In this document: piece by piece, positions 52,678 to 62,175 of the stretch
How positions within the stretch are numbered: position 1 is the stretch's first letter
Layout of the letters: each line of letters begins with the position of its first letter
Assembly: GCF_001906925.1 (NCBI RefSeq)
Contig: NZ_MRWQ01000001.1
Span: forward strand, 1-64,000
Direction of reading: 5' to 3'
Origin: Domibacillus mangrovi
Lineage (GTDB): Bacteria; Bacillota; Bacilli; Bacillales; Domibacillaceae
DNA length: 64,000 bases
Made by a program: the position numbers and the translations under genes
The notes under the pieces: model-generated
Database searches by the model: none
What the model was told of the DNA's origin: nothing
The model's input: only the letters and a program-made list of their open reading frames with translations

Positions 52678-55098
52678 TCATTCGTTTGACTGCTCTGTTT
52701 TCTCCACTTTTCTCTCAAAATATCGATGCAGCCTATACATGCAAATCTCCTTCGTCCATTTAAATATAATCTCTTTTTCCTTTTCTTCAATATTCACCCC
52801 CACTTTAAACCTCTCACCGTCAAACGTAACAAGCCCATTGCCGCTGCCGCTCCACTTCGTCATCGGCATATCGACAATCAGCTTGGTAACAGCTTTCTCA
52901 TCATACTGCCACAGCTTCTTTCCTTGCTTATCGGAAAAATCGATCCGTTTCCGGTATTCTTTTGACGTTAAATAGTCGTGAAAAAATGGGGCGGTTTCGA
53001 TCGGTGTGATAGGTTTCGTCCAGTGATCAAATCCTCGTTCAAGCATGTATTTCAGAACGACCATTTTATAGCTTTTATTCATAGCGGTTTTTTCGACTTC
53101 GTTGAACCAATTTGCGTGCTTCTTGAATACCTCTTCTTCCTGCTCATTCAGTTCACCAATGTTGTGTAGAAATTCCGGGTATGATTGATGAAATTCTTTG
53201 ATCGCTTTGCTGTCGGCATTTGCTTTCAAATGAAATTCGAGATACGTTGGTCTTCTTCCTAGTTCAAGTTTTAAGTCTTCGTATGCAAAGTGAAGTTGTT
53301 CTTTTCTCGGGTTTCGTTTCCGGCTCATTTCAGTTAATAGTTCAATGGCTTTTAGTTCAAAGTTGATAAGACAGTTTTCTGGAACAGTCGGGATGGTGCC
53401 TTTTTTCTTTTGGCTTGGATCTGTATCAAATACACTCATTTTCACATCGGCGTTCCGGTAGTTCCCAATCAAGTCGATCATCACGCAATGTGTTTTCCCA
53501 TCAGCGATGCGCAGTCCACGGCCGATTTGCTGGGTGAATACGGTCAATGATTCAGTTGGCCGCACGAAAAGAATCGTGTCAACAGATGGAATATCGACGC
53601 CTTCATTAAACAAATCAACCGTGAAAATAATGTCCAGTTGTCCTTTATCAAGTGCTTCAATCGCTGTTGGTCGTGTCATCGCCGTCGCTTGTGAATGAAG
53701 TGCGACCGTTTTATAGCCTTTTCCATTGAAATAACGGGTTAAAAAGTCGGCTTGTTTAATAGATGAGCAAAAACCAATTGTTCTTGTTTGCTTATGTTCG
53801 AGCCACGCTTGGAGAATGTTATCCGCCATTTCCGTCCGCATTTGAACAGCGAGCAATTCCTCTTCATCGTAGCGCGTGCCAAGCCATGTAACACTGGAAT
53901 AATCGGTATCATCATACACGCCATAATAATGAAATGGCGCAAGCCACTGCTTTTGGATAGCTTCAAGAAAATGAATACGATACGCAACATTGCCATCGCA
54001 AATACTGTATACATCTTTGTTATCCATCCGGTCCGGTGTTGCCGTAATGCCAAGAAAGAATTGTGGTGTAAAATAGTGACGGATTTTTTCATAGGACTTG
54101 CTTGCAGCATGGTGAAATTCATCAACGACGATAAGATCAAAATCGTCCGGTTGAAAACTATGTAAATGATGGTTTGAGTTCAATGTAAAAATGGAAGCGA
54201 AAATCATATCCGCGTCTTTTTCTTTATAAGTGCCATTTAATATACCCGCTGTCCGGTCTCGATGAACGTGTAAAAATGATTTTTTCGCCTGTTCAAGAAT
54301 TTCTTCTCGATGAGCGATAAATAAAACACGTTTAAATCGCTTCGTAAAAAAAGCAGCAAGATATGTTTTGCCAAGTCCTGTTGCCATAACGACAAGTGCT
54401 CGTTCATATTGTTCATCCATCGTCGCATGCAATGCGGCCAATGCTTCTTCCTGTGCCGGACGTGGTGTTAATTTATATGTATACAGTTCTTTCATTTCGA
54501 CGATGAGTTCTGCCTGATCGGACGGCCCTTCCAGCATCATCGATTCTTCTTCCGCTTCTGTCCATTGGGCGGCAATGGAATGACTCCGGTGAAACTCATC
54601 ATATCGTTCACGATATTTTTTCACCGTTTCCATATTCATCGGAATCGTGTGATCATGATAAAAAATCGCTTCAAATTCAGCTAGTGCGATTTCAAACAAC
54701 TCCCTGTCACCAGCTGACACGTTCCATTCAATGCCGCTGGTCAAAGCGGATGCTGACATGTTGGACGAACCAACAATGATGTGGCCTCCATCGTTTAGCC
54801 GGAACAAATATGCTTTCGGGTGAAATGAGCGCCCGCCGCTTTGCCACATGCGTACGTTTGCTTCCGGCAATTCATCAACTAAAAGTTGGAGAGCATCTGG
54901 CTGCGTAATATGTAAGTAATCGCCAGTACCAATGTAAATATCTGCCCCTCGAATCGCTGCTTTTTGCAAAGCCGGTAACAGTTTTTTGACACCAGATTTC
55001 ATGACAAATGACGTCAATATATAAATCTCGCTCGCTTCTTCTGCCACCCGTTCAATCGTGTCTATCAAGTTAGTTGTAATGAGTTGCAGCTTACTCAT
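52678..55098 (-). CDS. PLD-domain DEAD/DEAH-box helicase
   Basis: 806 aa. N-terminal phospholipase-D-like nuclease domain (about 1-175) with one HKD-type motif, FHPKAYLF followed by GSSNMSASAL. Then an SF2 helicase: RPAQEEAL (Q-motif-like), MATGLGKT (Walker A, about 238), VVDEFHHA (DEAH box, about 326), LGITATPDR, VDLFNEGVDIP and QQIGRGLRIADG (motif VI, about 523). A C-terminal domain of about 230 residues follows. The ATG at 55098 overlaps the stop region of the MazG-like gene, so the two are coupled. It probably acts on DNA in repair or defence. Confidence 0.85.
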   Translation of the reverse strand: MSKLQLITTNLIDTIERVAEEASEIYILTSFVMKSGVKKLLPALQKAAIRGADIYIGTGDYLHITQPDALQLLVDELPEANVRMWQSGGRSFHPKAYLFRLNDGGHIIVGSSNMSASALTSGIEWNVSAGDRELFEIALAEFEAIFYHDHTIPMNMETVKKYRERYDEFHRSHSIAAQWTEAEEESMMLEGPSDQAELIVEMKELYTYKLTPRPAQEEALAALHATMDEQYERALVVMATGLGKTYLAAFFTKRFKRVLFIAHREEILEQAKKSFLHVHRDRTAGILNGTYKEKDADMIFASIFTLNSNHHLHSFQPDDFDLIVVDEFHHAASKSYEKIRHYFTPQFFLGITATPDRMDNKDVYSICDGNVAYRIHFLEAIQKQWLAPFHYYGVYDDTDYSSVTWLGTRYDEEELLAVQMRTEMADNILQAWLEHKQTRTIGFCSSIKQADFLTRYFNGKGYKTVALHSQATAMTRPTAIEALDKGQLDIIFTVDLFNEGVDIPSVDTILFVRPTESLTVFTQQIGRGLRIADGKTHCVMIDLIGNYRNADVKMSVFDTDPSQKKKGTIPTVPENCLINFELKAIELLTEMSRKRNPRKEQLHFAYEDLKLELGRRPTYLEFHLKANADSKAIKEFHQSYPEFLHNIGELNEQEEEVFKKHANWFNEVEKTAMNKSYKMVVLKYMLERGFDHWTKPITPIETAPFFHDYLTSKEYRKRIDFSDKQGKKLWQYDEKAVTKLIVDMPMTKWSGSGNGLVTFDGERFKVGVNIEEKEKEIIFKWTKEICMYRLHRYFERKVEKTEQSNE

Positions 55099-55417
55099 CT
55101 TCCACCTCAATTAAATAAATACGCTCGTTAAATCCACCGCGTTTTTCCGCTTTTTGTTGGCGGATGTCTTCTAGTTGTTCAACACTTGCGCCATGGATCG
55201 ATGCCGCTGCGTGAATGAGTTCAAGCAGATCTGCCAGTTCTTCAACGGCTTCTTCGTTCGTTGCCGCTTCTTCATATTCAGCTAGTTCTTCATGCATTTT
55301 TTTCCGTACTTCCTGCTTATATTCTTCTTCCGATAATATGCGTGACGTATAATTTTTCCCTGTTTTTTCAATAACCTCTAAAATCCGATCCCGGACAAGT
55401 TTGTTATGGACTGGCAT
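55091..55417 (-). CDS. MazG-like nucleotide pyrophosphohydrolase
   Basis: 108 aa, all helical. It begins MPVHNKLVRDRILEVIEK, typical of the phosphoribosyl-ATP pyrophosphohydrolase-like/MazG superfamily, and keeps the metal-binding acidic motif KKMHEELAEYEEA, then EAVEELADLLELIHA. Such enzymes hydrolyse (d)NTPs or related nucleotides to the monophosphate. First gene of a two-gene unit with the PLD-helicase (8-bp overlap). Joint action, for example nucleotide depletion with DNA cleavage, is speculative. Confidence 0.85.
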   Translation of the reverse strand: MPVHNKLVRDRILEVIEKTGKNYTSRILSEEEYKQEVRKKMHEELAEYEEAATNEEAVEELADLLELIHAAASIHGASVEQLEDIRQQKAEKRGGFNERIYLIEVEDE

Positions 55418-55941
55418 CGTGATCGCTCCTTCTTCCTTTATCCTACTATTTTACCAGAATTGTAAGTAATTTTGTCTGGTTATTCCCCTTTTACTAAAAC
55501 AGACTGCATTTGAACCACCTGCTTTGTTTCAGTCGTTCGCTTCGTCCCTTTGTTGAAGGCAGAAAAAAAGAGCCAATTTTGGCCTCCACACCCCATGAAA
55601 AATCTTGATTCAATCGATTCGTTCATCTTTTTCCATTTCCCTTCCTCCTTCTACTTCATTCCTTTTATATGTATGATGATTGATCCCCATCATGCTTTGT
55701 TTAAAACATGATGGTCACTTTCTAACGGGATCGTTTATTCCCCATTTTCCACATGACAGACCGTGTTTGAATCGCACGCTTGTCTTGTTTTGTCGTTTTG
55801 TCCTTTTAACAGCACAGTGCCATTGACAGTGACGGACTAGAAAGTTAGTATTCAAGCAAGCCAAAGCATCTTTTAAGGAGCTGTGCTTTTTTAAATTATA
55901 TGAACGTTATGGTAAAATTGAAGGAAAAAGGAGTTTTTTAA
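55418..55941. other. Divergent intergenic region
   Basis: No gene. A hairpin CCATCATG/CATGATGG lies at 55687-55714. Two imperfect direct repeats (about 55500-55545 and 55756-55813, each with CAGAC then TTTGAA) are seen. The fabF promoter should lie near 55890-55920 (GGTAAAAT as possible -10). A half-site TTAGTA at about 55846 is not enough to propose a FapR operator. Confidence 0.4.
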
Positions 55942-57177
55942 ATGGAACGCAGAGTTGTTGTCACTGGTACGGGGGTCATTTCTTCGTTAGGACATGATGT
56001 GAATACGTTTTGGGAGAACATTAAAAACGGTAAGTCAGGTATCCGGCAGTTGGAGTCAGAAGAATACAGTAAGATGGCGACCCGGATTGGCGGGTATATG
56101 ACGGATTTTCCTGTTGAACAGTATATCGATAAAAAGGATGCAGGAAGGTACGATTTGTTTACTCAATATGCGTATGCGGCGGCTAAACAAGCGCTTGATC
56201 AAGCGAATATTGACATTGAAACGATCAATAAAGACCGGGTCGGCGTGTACATTGGCTCTGGGATTGGCGGAATTGATACGATTTTAGAAAACCATACGCG
56301 CCTGCGGGACAGTGGACCGAGACGGGTTTCTCCTTTTATGATTCCGATGATGATCAGCAATATGGCAGGCGGGATCATTGCCATTAAGTACGGGTTTCGT
56401 GGACCGAGCTTCTCCCCTGTTTCTGCCTGTGCGACTGGAAATCAGGCGATTGGCGAAGCGTTTTTGAATATTAAGCATGGCTATTCGGATGCGATTTTAG
56501 CCGGTGGTGCGGAGGCACCGATTAATCCGCTCGCGTTTGCCGGTTTTTCACGGATGAGAGCAATGTCGACGCAAAATGAAACGCCAGAGCAAGCGAGTCG
56601 TCCGTTCGATGAAAAGAGAGATGGTTTCGTCATGTCGGAAGGGTCCGGCATTTTATTTTTAGAAGAGTACGAACATGCGAAAGAAAGAGGCGCGACGATT
56701 TTAGGGGAGATTGTTGGATATGGATCGACGACAGATGCCTACCATATTACGTCTCCTGATCATACAGGGGCCGCTCATGCGATGAAATTAGCGCTTGAAA
56801 TGGGACAGGTTGACCCTGCTTCCGTTGGGTATATTAATGCACATGGAACGAGCACACCTGAAGGAGATAAATCGGAGACGAATGCAATTAAACATACGTT
56901 TGGCGCGCACGCTTATAAGTTGAAAGTGAGTTCAACCAAATCGATGACTGGTCACCTATTTGGCGCAGCTGGCGGCATTGAAGCGATTATTACACTGAAT
57001 AGTTTAATGGATGGCATCCTCCCGCCGACAATCAATTTGGACAATCCGGATGCGGAATGCGATCTTGATTATGTTCCGAATCATGCGGTTTCAGCACCGA
57101 TCACATATGCTCTTTCAAATGGGTTTGGTTTTGGCGGTCATAATGCTGTTTTAGCATTTAAAAAGATTCAACAATAA
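55942..57177 (+). CDS. fabF: Beta-ketoacyl-ACP synthase II
   Basis: 411 aa, normal FabF length. It condenses malonyl-ACP with acyl-ACP in fatty-acid elongation. Catalytic triad visible: Cys in SACATGNQ (about 163), His in NAHGTSTPEGD (about 303) and His in TGHLFGAAGG (about 340). Also typical are VVVTGTGVISSLG at the N-terminus and NGFGFGGHNA at the end. ATG after AAAAAGGAG. No fabH or other fab gene is adjacent, so it may be a second copy beside the usual fabHF pair; that cannot be told here. Confidence 0.9.
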   Translation: MERRVVVTGTGVISSLGHDVNTFWENIKNGKSGIRQLESEEYSKMATRIGGYMTDFPVEQYIDKKDAGRYDLFTQYAYAAAKQALDQANIDIETINKDRVGVYIGSGIGGIDTILENHTRLRDSGPRRVSPFMIPMMISNMAGGIIAIKYGFRGPSFSPVSACATGNQAIGEAFLNIKHGYSDAILAGGAEAPINPLAFAGFSRMRAMSTQNETPEQASRPFDEKRDGFVMSEGSGILFLEEYEHAKERGATILGEIVGYGSTTDAYHITSPDHTGAAHAMKLALEMGQVDPASVGYINAHGTSTPEGDKSETNAIKHTFGAHAYKLKVSSTKSMTGHLFGAAGGIEAIITLNSLMDGILPPTINLDNPDAECDLDYVPNHAVSAPITYALSNGFGFGGHNAVLAFKKIQQ

Positions 57178-57283
57178 TTTGTTCTTTTTCTTTTGATTGG
57201 GGTATAGAGAAAGACAGATGACATTTGAAGCGGGCGCTTTGTTTCAAATAAGACTGAATCCTTTTTAAAAGGAGTGGATGCTG

Positions 57284-57910
57284 GTGAAATGGAGACCGTT
57301 TTTGTTTGCGGGTGTTGTGCTTGCGGCTGGCTGTGGGGATAAAGGTGTTCCGCCGGTGGAAGAGCCGGTGATCGAAGAGGTAGCGGATGTTCCGTCAAAA
57401 GTGGATCTTTCGTCTTATTTCTTGAAAGATGGTCAAATAGCGCATTTTGTGGGCGAAGGAAATGAGTTTGCGTCGTATAAGGCGCGGACGGTATGGCATG
57501 ATGATCGTCATGTATCGGTGTATGAAGATAATGGCGGGACGGTGATGGCGCGGACGTTTCGTGTGGAGGATGAACGGATTGTCGTCGTGCGCGAGGAAGG
57601 CGAGCAATATGAGAACTATGTACCGTCAGATGGAGAGCTTGAAAGCCTTAAGCCACTTTATACGTACTTGCAGCTGCCGCTTAAAGCAGGACAGTCGTTT
57701 GACGGCTGGACAGTGACCGATGACTCGTCTTCGGTCGAGACCCCACTTCAAACGTTTGATCACGCTGTTGTTTTGGAGAAAATCGGTGAAGATGGAGCAA
57801 CCGTGCGCAGTTATTTTGTGGATGGCTTTGGTGAAGTGAAACGTGAGTTTGTGATGGACAATTTTATCGTATCGTCGATGATCGAACGAATAGAAGAACC
57901 AGCGCGTTGA
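57284..57910 (+). CDS. Lipoprotein, unknown function
   Basis: 208 aa. Start GTG at 57284 since AGGAG is 9 bp upstream; the ATG at 57278 is too close to the site. Signal and lipobox VVLAAGC, then a Pro/Glu/Val linker and a beta-rich domain (YFLKDGQIAHFVGEGNEFAS, QLPLKAGQSFDGWTV, VRSYFVDGFGEVKREFVM). The latter pattern is seen in small Bacillus lipoproteins of unknown role. It is about 100 bp after fabF; possibly a separate unit. Confidence 0.65.
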   Translation: MKWRPFLFAGVVLAAGCGDKGVPPVEEPVIEEVADVPSKVDLSSYFLKDGQIAHFVGEGNEFASYKARTVWHDDRHVSVYEDNGGTVMARTFRVEDERIVVVREEGEQYENYVPSDGELESLKPLYTYLQLPLKAGQSFDGWTVTDDSSSVETPLQTFDHAVVLEKIGEDGATVRSYFVDGFGEVKREFVMDNFIVSSMIERIEEPAR

Positions 57911-57943
57911 CCGTATGCCTCGAGCAGGGCTTCCTGTTTCTAT

Positions 57944-57988
57944 CGTCAATCTCCGCAACGTCCCTATGTGAAGTTGCGGAGATTGACG
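57944..57988. other. Perfect 16-bp hairpin after the lipoprotein gene
   Basis: CGTCAATCTCCGCAAC and exact complement with a 13-base loop, but no T-tract (followed by CGCCCCACC). A very stable structure that is not a classical terminator. Confidence 0.7.
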
Positions 57989-58345
57989 CGCCCCACCAAG
58001 TAGGTTACTGCAATAATAGTGACAAAACTTCACGTTAGCATAAGTAATCCTTTTTGTAAGCGGTTGCAACAGCCAATGCTGTCGGATTTAATCAGTCTCT
58101 TTAACTATTTCAAACTCGCTCCGCTTCCCTCTAATGATCAGATTACTTGATTAAATTAGCCTTTTCGCTTGCTATGTGTGTGAAAACCCTGGAAAGTACA
58201 AGTGTTCGTTCGGATCATTTTCTTTCACGTTGGTCGAATTGAACCTATTATGGCAACAAGAAATATAGATGTCAGGATCGAGTTTTTTGCTATATGATCA
58301 CATGAAAAATCTTCTTTTCATATCCCATCTAAAGGAGTGGTTTCG
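57989..58345. other. Intergenic, nothing recognised
   Basis: About 350 bp with no supported open frame or clear hairpin. It should contain the promoter of the YwqG-like gene. Confidence 0.45.
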
Positions 58346-59083
58346 ATGAGTGAACGATTACAGCAGTTGATTACAGAATTTACTCTTGACCATGTACGAG
58401 CTGATATTTTGAGTGCCGTTTATGAATGTGTCTCGATTTCAAGTGCACCGGCAGAAAGGCTTCCTGGCGGTGCGTCAAAATTTGGCGGTGTGGCGGATTT
58501 ACCCGCTGAGACCGCGTATCCTTCGTTTAATGGCACGCCACTTTCGTTTATCGGACAAATTAACTTAACCGAAGTGTCTGCGCTCCGTTTGAAGCACAAC
58601 CCGTTGCCGATGTCCGGCATGTTATCCTTTTTCTATTATAATAGTGATGAGGTATCTGTGTACGGTGAACCCGAACATAGAGATGGGTGGCGTGTCCTCT
58701 ATACCGATGATACAAGCGGCATGAGCGCACAGGGAGCGGCATCCTATCCGGAGCGCCGCATGCTTTTTAAGAAGGCGGAGAAGCTCGAATTCCTTTATTT
58801 TGAACAGGATGAGGATGATCAGAAATTTGAGAAATTAATGGATCAGCTTGATAATCGTCTTGATCATCAACTGCTCGGTATACCCATGTCCATACAGGGT
58901 GAAGTCTTTGAAGAAACGGCCGAGCATATAGATGGCAAGCCGGTTCTACTATTTCAGGTTGACACAGATAATAAGCTTGACATGATGTGGGGTGACATGG
59001 GCATGCTGTATTATGTGATTGGTGCGCGCGCCCTGGCATCAAAGCGTTTTGAGAAAACATGGTTCAGTATGCAGTGCTATTGA
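58346..59083 (+). CDS. ywqG: YwqG-family protein (DUF1963)
   Basis: 245 aa. ASKFGGVADLPAETAYPSFN and PLSFIGQINLTEV in the first third and LFQVDTDNKLDMMWGDMGML near the end are the DUF1963 signatures. The family is cytosolic and of unknown function, often near toxin or immunity genes (YwqG is next to the ywqHIJKL polymorphic toxin genes in B. subtilis). Here no toxin gene is adjacent. ATG at 58346 after GGAG, 8 bp; an in-frame GTG lies three codons upstream. Confidence 0.8.
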   Translation: MSERLQQLITEFTLDHVRADILSAVYECVSISSAPAERLPGGASKFGGVADLPAETAYPSFNGTPLSFIGQINLTEVSALRLKHNPLPMSGMLSFFYYNSDEVSVYGEPEHRDGWRVLYTDDTSGMSAQGAASYPERRMLFKKAEKLEFLYFEQDEDDQKFEKLMDQLDNRLDHQLLGIPMSIQGEVFEETAEHIDGKPVLLFQVDTDNKLDMMWGDMGMLYYVIGARALASKRFEKTWFSMQCY

Positions 59084-59125
59084 TTCTTTGTTTTCCAAGT
59101 TTATAATACTTATTACTTATAGACA

Positions 59126-59165
59126 ATCTGGACAAACAGTTATACTGTCTGTCCAGATTTTTTAT
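59126..59165 (+). terminator. Terminator after ywqG
   Basis: AATCTGGACA and TGTCCAGATT arms, an inner CAG/CTG pair, then a T-run. Its core of 20 bases is repeated exactly after hemAT at 60679. Confidence 0.85.
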
Positions 59166-59336
59166 GCTTGCATCACTTATATGCGTTTCCTTAAATGACT
59201 AGGAAAAATTTCTTATTAAACTTTATATACACCTTGCAAAACATTTAATATACAGAATTTTCTATTAATTTGTAGCGTAACATCCCAAAATGAGATAAGA
59301 TTATACTATGTTATAGGACTATAGGAGGCTTTCTAA

Positions 59337-60665
59337 TTGGGACTATTTTTTAAGAAAAAAAGAGTTGAATCACACCTTCCTTCTTTCACTGAAAAAGATG
59401 TCAAATTATCTATTTCCAAAGGAACCGATCTCGATCGTCAAATTCAAATGATCAACTTAACAAAACAAGACCTTCTTTTACTAAAGTCATTAAAGCCGGA
59501 AATTGAAAAACAAATTGTCACAATTATTGATTCATTTTATGAACTTATCGCTAAAAAAGGAAATTTAGTATCGATCATCGAAAAACATAGCAGTATTGAG
59601 CGGCTCAAAAAGACATTGACTCTTCATATTCAGGAGCTTTTTGACGGCATCATTGACGATTCCTTTTTACAAAAGCGGCTGACAATCGCCCATGTACATG
59701 TCCAAATCGGACTTGAACCAAAATGGTATTTAGCCGCTTTTCAAGATTTGCTTTCTTCTTTTATTGCCACCATTAGTAATCTTCAAATGAGTCATACTGA
59801 GCAGGCGAAGCTAATAAACGCCGTAACAAAAATATTGAGCCTAGAACAGCAGATCGTCCTAGAAGCGTATAGAGAGCATGAACAAGAACTGAAACAAAAA
59901 TTAAATTTGCGCAAAAAAGAGATTTTAACGGACAAAGTATACACCATTGCACAAGAGCTTGGTGTCATATCAGAAGAGACGAGGGACTCTCTCCACATGC
60001 TTAGTTTAGAATCTAAATCAATTTTAAACACCGCAAAAGATGGATTGATCCTTGCAGATCAATCGTCCGAAAGTTCCCACTTCGGCCAGCAGCAATTGAG
60101 CATACAAGGCGAAAAACTAGCTGACATTCAACACGCCGTTCATGATATTCAATCCTTTTCAGTTGAATTGAACAGCATCTCTGTAGACATTACAGATGTC
60201 ATCAACATTGTCGGAAAAATTGCGGATCAAACAAATTTACTTGCAATTAACGCCTCTATAGAAGCAGCACGTGTCGGTGATCATGGAAAAGGCTTCGCAG
60301 TCGTCGCAGAAGAAATACGGAAGCTTTCTGACCAAACAAAAACGTCGGCTACCAACGTTTCAACGCACATTACAAAAACAAATGAACTTATTATAAACGT
60401 CACTCATTCCATCAAAAATGTAAATGACCTCGTCACGTCCAGCCGGAATACAATGAACGTGACGGCCGACGAGATGAATAGCCTTCTTTCTTTAATCGAC
60501 AACACGAAATCTAAAAATCACGCGATCGAACTTTCTTTACAAAAATTATTTTCAATTATTAGCGAAATTGAGACCGCATCCAATGAAGTCGCGCAATCTG
60601 TTATCACATTAAATCATTTTACTGAAGAATATCTACGTGAAGAATCACTCTCTCCTTTACTATAA
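59337..60665 (+). CDS. hemAT: Globin-coupled aerotaxis receptor HemAT
   Basis: 442 aa, soluble. N-terminal protoglobin sensor (about 30-185) with the expected proximal heme His in [20 protein letters not shown] (about 118-120), as in B. subtilis HemAT. C-terminal methyl-accepting chemotaxis signalling domain with hairpin tip ([20 protein letters not shown], about 298-318). Binds oxygen and signals to CheA/CheW. It starts with TTG (59337) after AGGAGG at 8 bp. No chemotaxis genes are nearby, as is usual for hemAT. Confidence 0.9.
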   Translation: MGLFFKKKRVESHLPSFTEKDVKLSISKGTDLDRQIQMINLTKQDLLLLKSLKPEIEKQIVTIIDSFYELIAKKGNLVSIIEKHSSIERLKKTLTLHIQELFDGIIDDSFLQKRLTIAHVHVQIGLEPKWYLAAFQDLLSSFIATISNLQMSHTEQAKLINAVTKILSLEQQIVLEAYREHEQELKQKLNLRKKEILTDKVYTIAQELGVISEETRDSLHMLSLESKSILNTAKDGLILADQSSESSHFGQQQLSIQGEKLADIQHAVHDIQSFSVELNSISVDITDVINIVGKIADQTNLLAINASIEAARVGDHGKGFAVVAEEIRKLSDQTKTSATNVSTHITKTNELIINVTHSIKNVNDLVTSSRNTMNVTADEMNSLLSLIDNTKSKNHAIELSLQKLFSIISEIETASNEVAQSVITLNHFTEEYLREESLSPLL

Positions 60666-60728
60666 GAAACGTGTTCAAGACAAACAGTTATACTGTCTAT
60701 CCTAATTTCTTGATCCCACTTAAGCTAA

Positions 60729-60757
60729 AAAGCCGCCCACATAAGGCGGCTTTATTG
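60729..60757. terminator. Bidirectional terminator between hemAT and the deacetylase
   Basis: AAAGCCGCC and GGCGGCTTT arms (9 bp perfect), T-tails on both strands, between convergent genes. Confidence 0.85.
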
Positions 60758-61972
60758 TTAATAGGTTCCATCAAGCTTAGCAGCGAAGTCTTCCATTGTG
60801 TGGCGCGGGGCAACCCCTTGGCGCTTCAGCAAATACGGATCATCGCCAAGTTTGACGTTGCCTGTTTCTGTTGTAAACGCCATTGTCATGCCTGTGTCAC
60901 GTGCAGCTTGAATAGCTTGCGGGCTAGATTGTCCCCATGGATACGCTAAATATTTAACACGGGCCGAATCTCCATCATAAATGCGGCCGATCCGCTCCCC
61001 CGCAGCAAGGAAATCGTTTTTAATCTCCTCATACGTTTTCGTTTGTAAATACGGCAGGCCGCCGATCGGTTCACGCAAATGCATGCCGAGTGTATGATTT
61101 TGATAATCGTACACATCGGACGTTACAGCCGCTTCATCGAATCCAATGTATTGCAGCGTATTTTCATCCCACGGTCTGCTCTTTTGATTAAGCTGACCAC
61201 CGATTAAAAACTGCGTTGCTTTCATGCCATATTCTTTTAAGATCGGGTACGCATATTTCACTGTCGATATGTTACCATCGTCAAATGTGATGACTACTGC
61301 TTTACCAACCATATTTTTCTTATGGCGTAAATAGCTTTCTAATTCCTGCATCGTAATCGTCCGATAGCCTTTTTGCTTTAAATAGTCCATCTGCTTTTGA
61401 AATTCAGCTACTTTGATAACCATTGAATTATTATAAAAGACCGTGTTCTCCGGACTCTCAAGCATATGGTGGTACATTAAAACGGGTATACCGTTATCTT
61501 CTTCCACAGATTGCTGATGAATGTATCCTTCTTGTCCGCCGACGTTCACCGTATACCAGCCTCCTGTTTTACCCGTAACTGGGAAACGGACATTTCGATT
61601 TAAAATGGCCATCGGTTCGCGGTCGGTACTCATACGATTAAAAATAAATTGCTGTTTTTTTGTAATGATCGTATCGTCTGCTTCTAATTCAGCAGGCGCT
61701 GAAGACGCGGTCACGGTCCCTCCATCCAGACTAATCGTTACTTTGCTGTTGCCAAATTCCACTTCGCGTGTACCGTTTGCTGCCGCATATACAACGCCTT
61801 TCATTAACGCACCGATCCACACTTGCTGATTGTTAATCGTTTCATATACAGGCAATGTTTCATGAAGCATCACCTGATCAGCCGATGCTTTCGTTTCCAT
61901 CATGAAAATTCCTGCTATGCATAACGACGCAATTGCGCCAAAAACCCGCTTCTTTTTCTCTCTCTCGTTCAT
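60758..61972 (-). CDS. Secreted polysaccharide deacetylase
   Basis: 404 aa with a Sec signal (about 8-31). A stalk-like region of about 120 residues with SH3-like strands (YTVNVGGQEGYIHQQSVEED) precedes a NodB-homology domain (about 165-400): VLMYHHM, VITFDDGN (metal and catalytic Asp pair), LGMHLREP and LAYPWGQSS. Carbohydrate esterase family 4 proteins remove acetyl groups from peptidoglycan or poly-GlcNAc. The GMH motif replaces the usual S/T-H-x-x-H second motif, so metal coordination may differ. ATG after AGAGGGG. Exact substrate unknown. Confidence 0.85.
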   Translation of the reverse strand: MNEREKKKRVFGAIASLCIAGIFMMETKASADQVMLHETLPVYETINNQQVWIGALMKGVVYAAANGTREVEFGNSKVTISLDGGTVTASSAPAELEADDTIITKKQQFIFNRMSTDREPMAILNRNVRFPVTGKTGGWYTVNVGGQEGYIHQQSVEEDNGIPVLMYHHMLESPENTVFYNNSMVIKVAEFQKQMDYLKQKGYRTITMQELESYLRHKKNMVGKAVVITFDDGNISTVKYAYPILKEYGMKATQFLIGGQLNQKSRPWDENTLQYIGFDEAAVTSDVYDYQNHTLGMHLREPIGGLPYLQTKTYEEIKNDFLAAGERIGRIYDGDSARVKYLAYPWGQSSPQAIQAARDTGMTMAFTTETGNVKLGDDPYLLKRQGVAPRHTMEDFAAKLDGTY

Positions 61973-62175
61973 ATTAAAACCCCTCTGTATCTTTTTTACT
62001 ATAAGGTCTATTGTACCAGGTTTTTTCTAAATTAGATGTGACAACATTTCAATATGATCCAAAACAAGGATATTTTTCATATATACCCCTTTATTTCCTT
62101 CATTGTCTCGTCATTCTTTTTTCTAAGCTGACCTGTTAATTATGGTATACTTTTAGATTGGAGGAGATGAAGAGC

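Noticed and set aside
55500-55813. Imperfect direct repeat in the region before fabF
   Set aside because: Similarity is moderate, no pairing or known motif, likely chance or old duplication.
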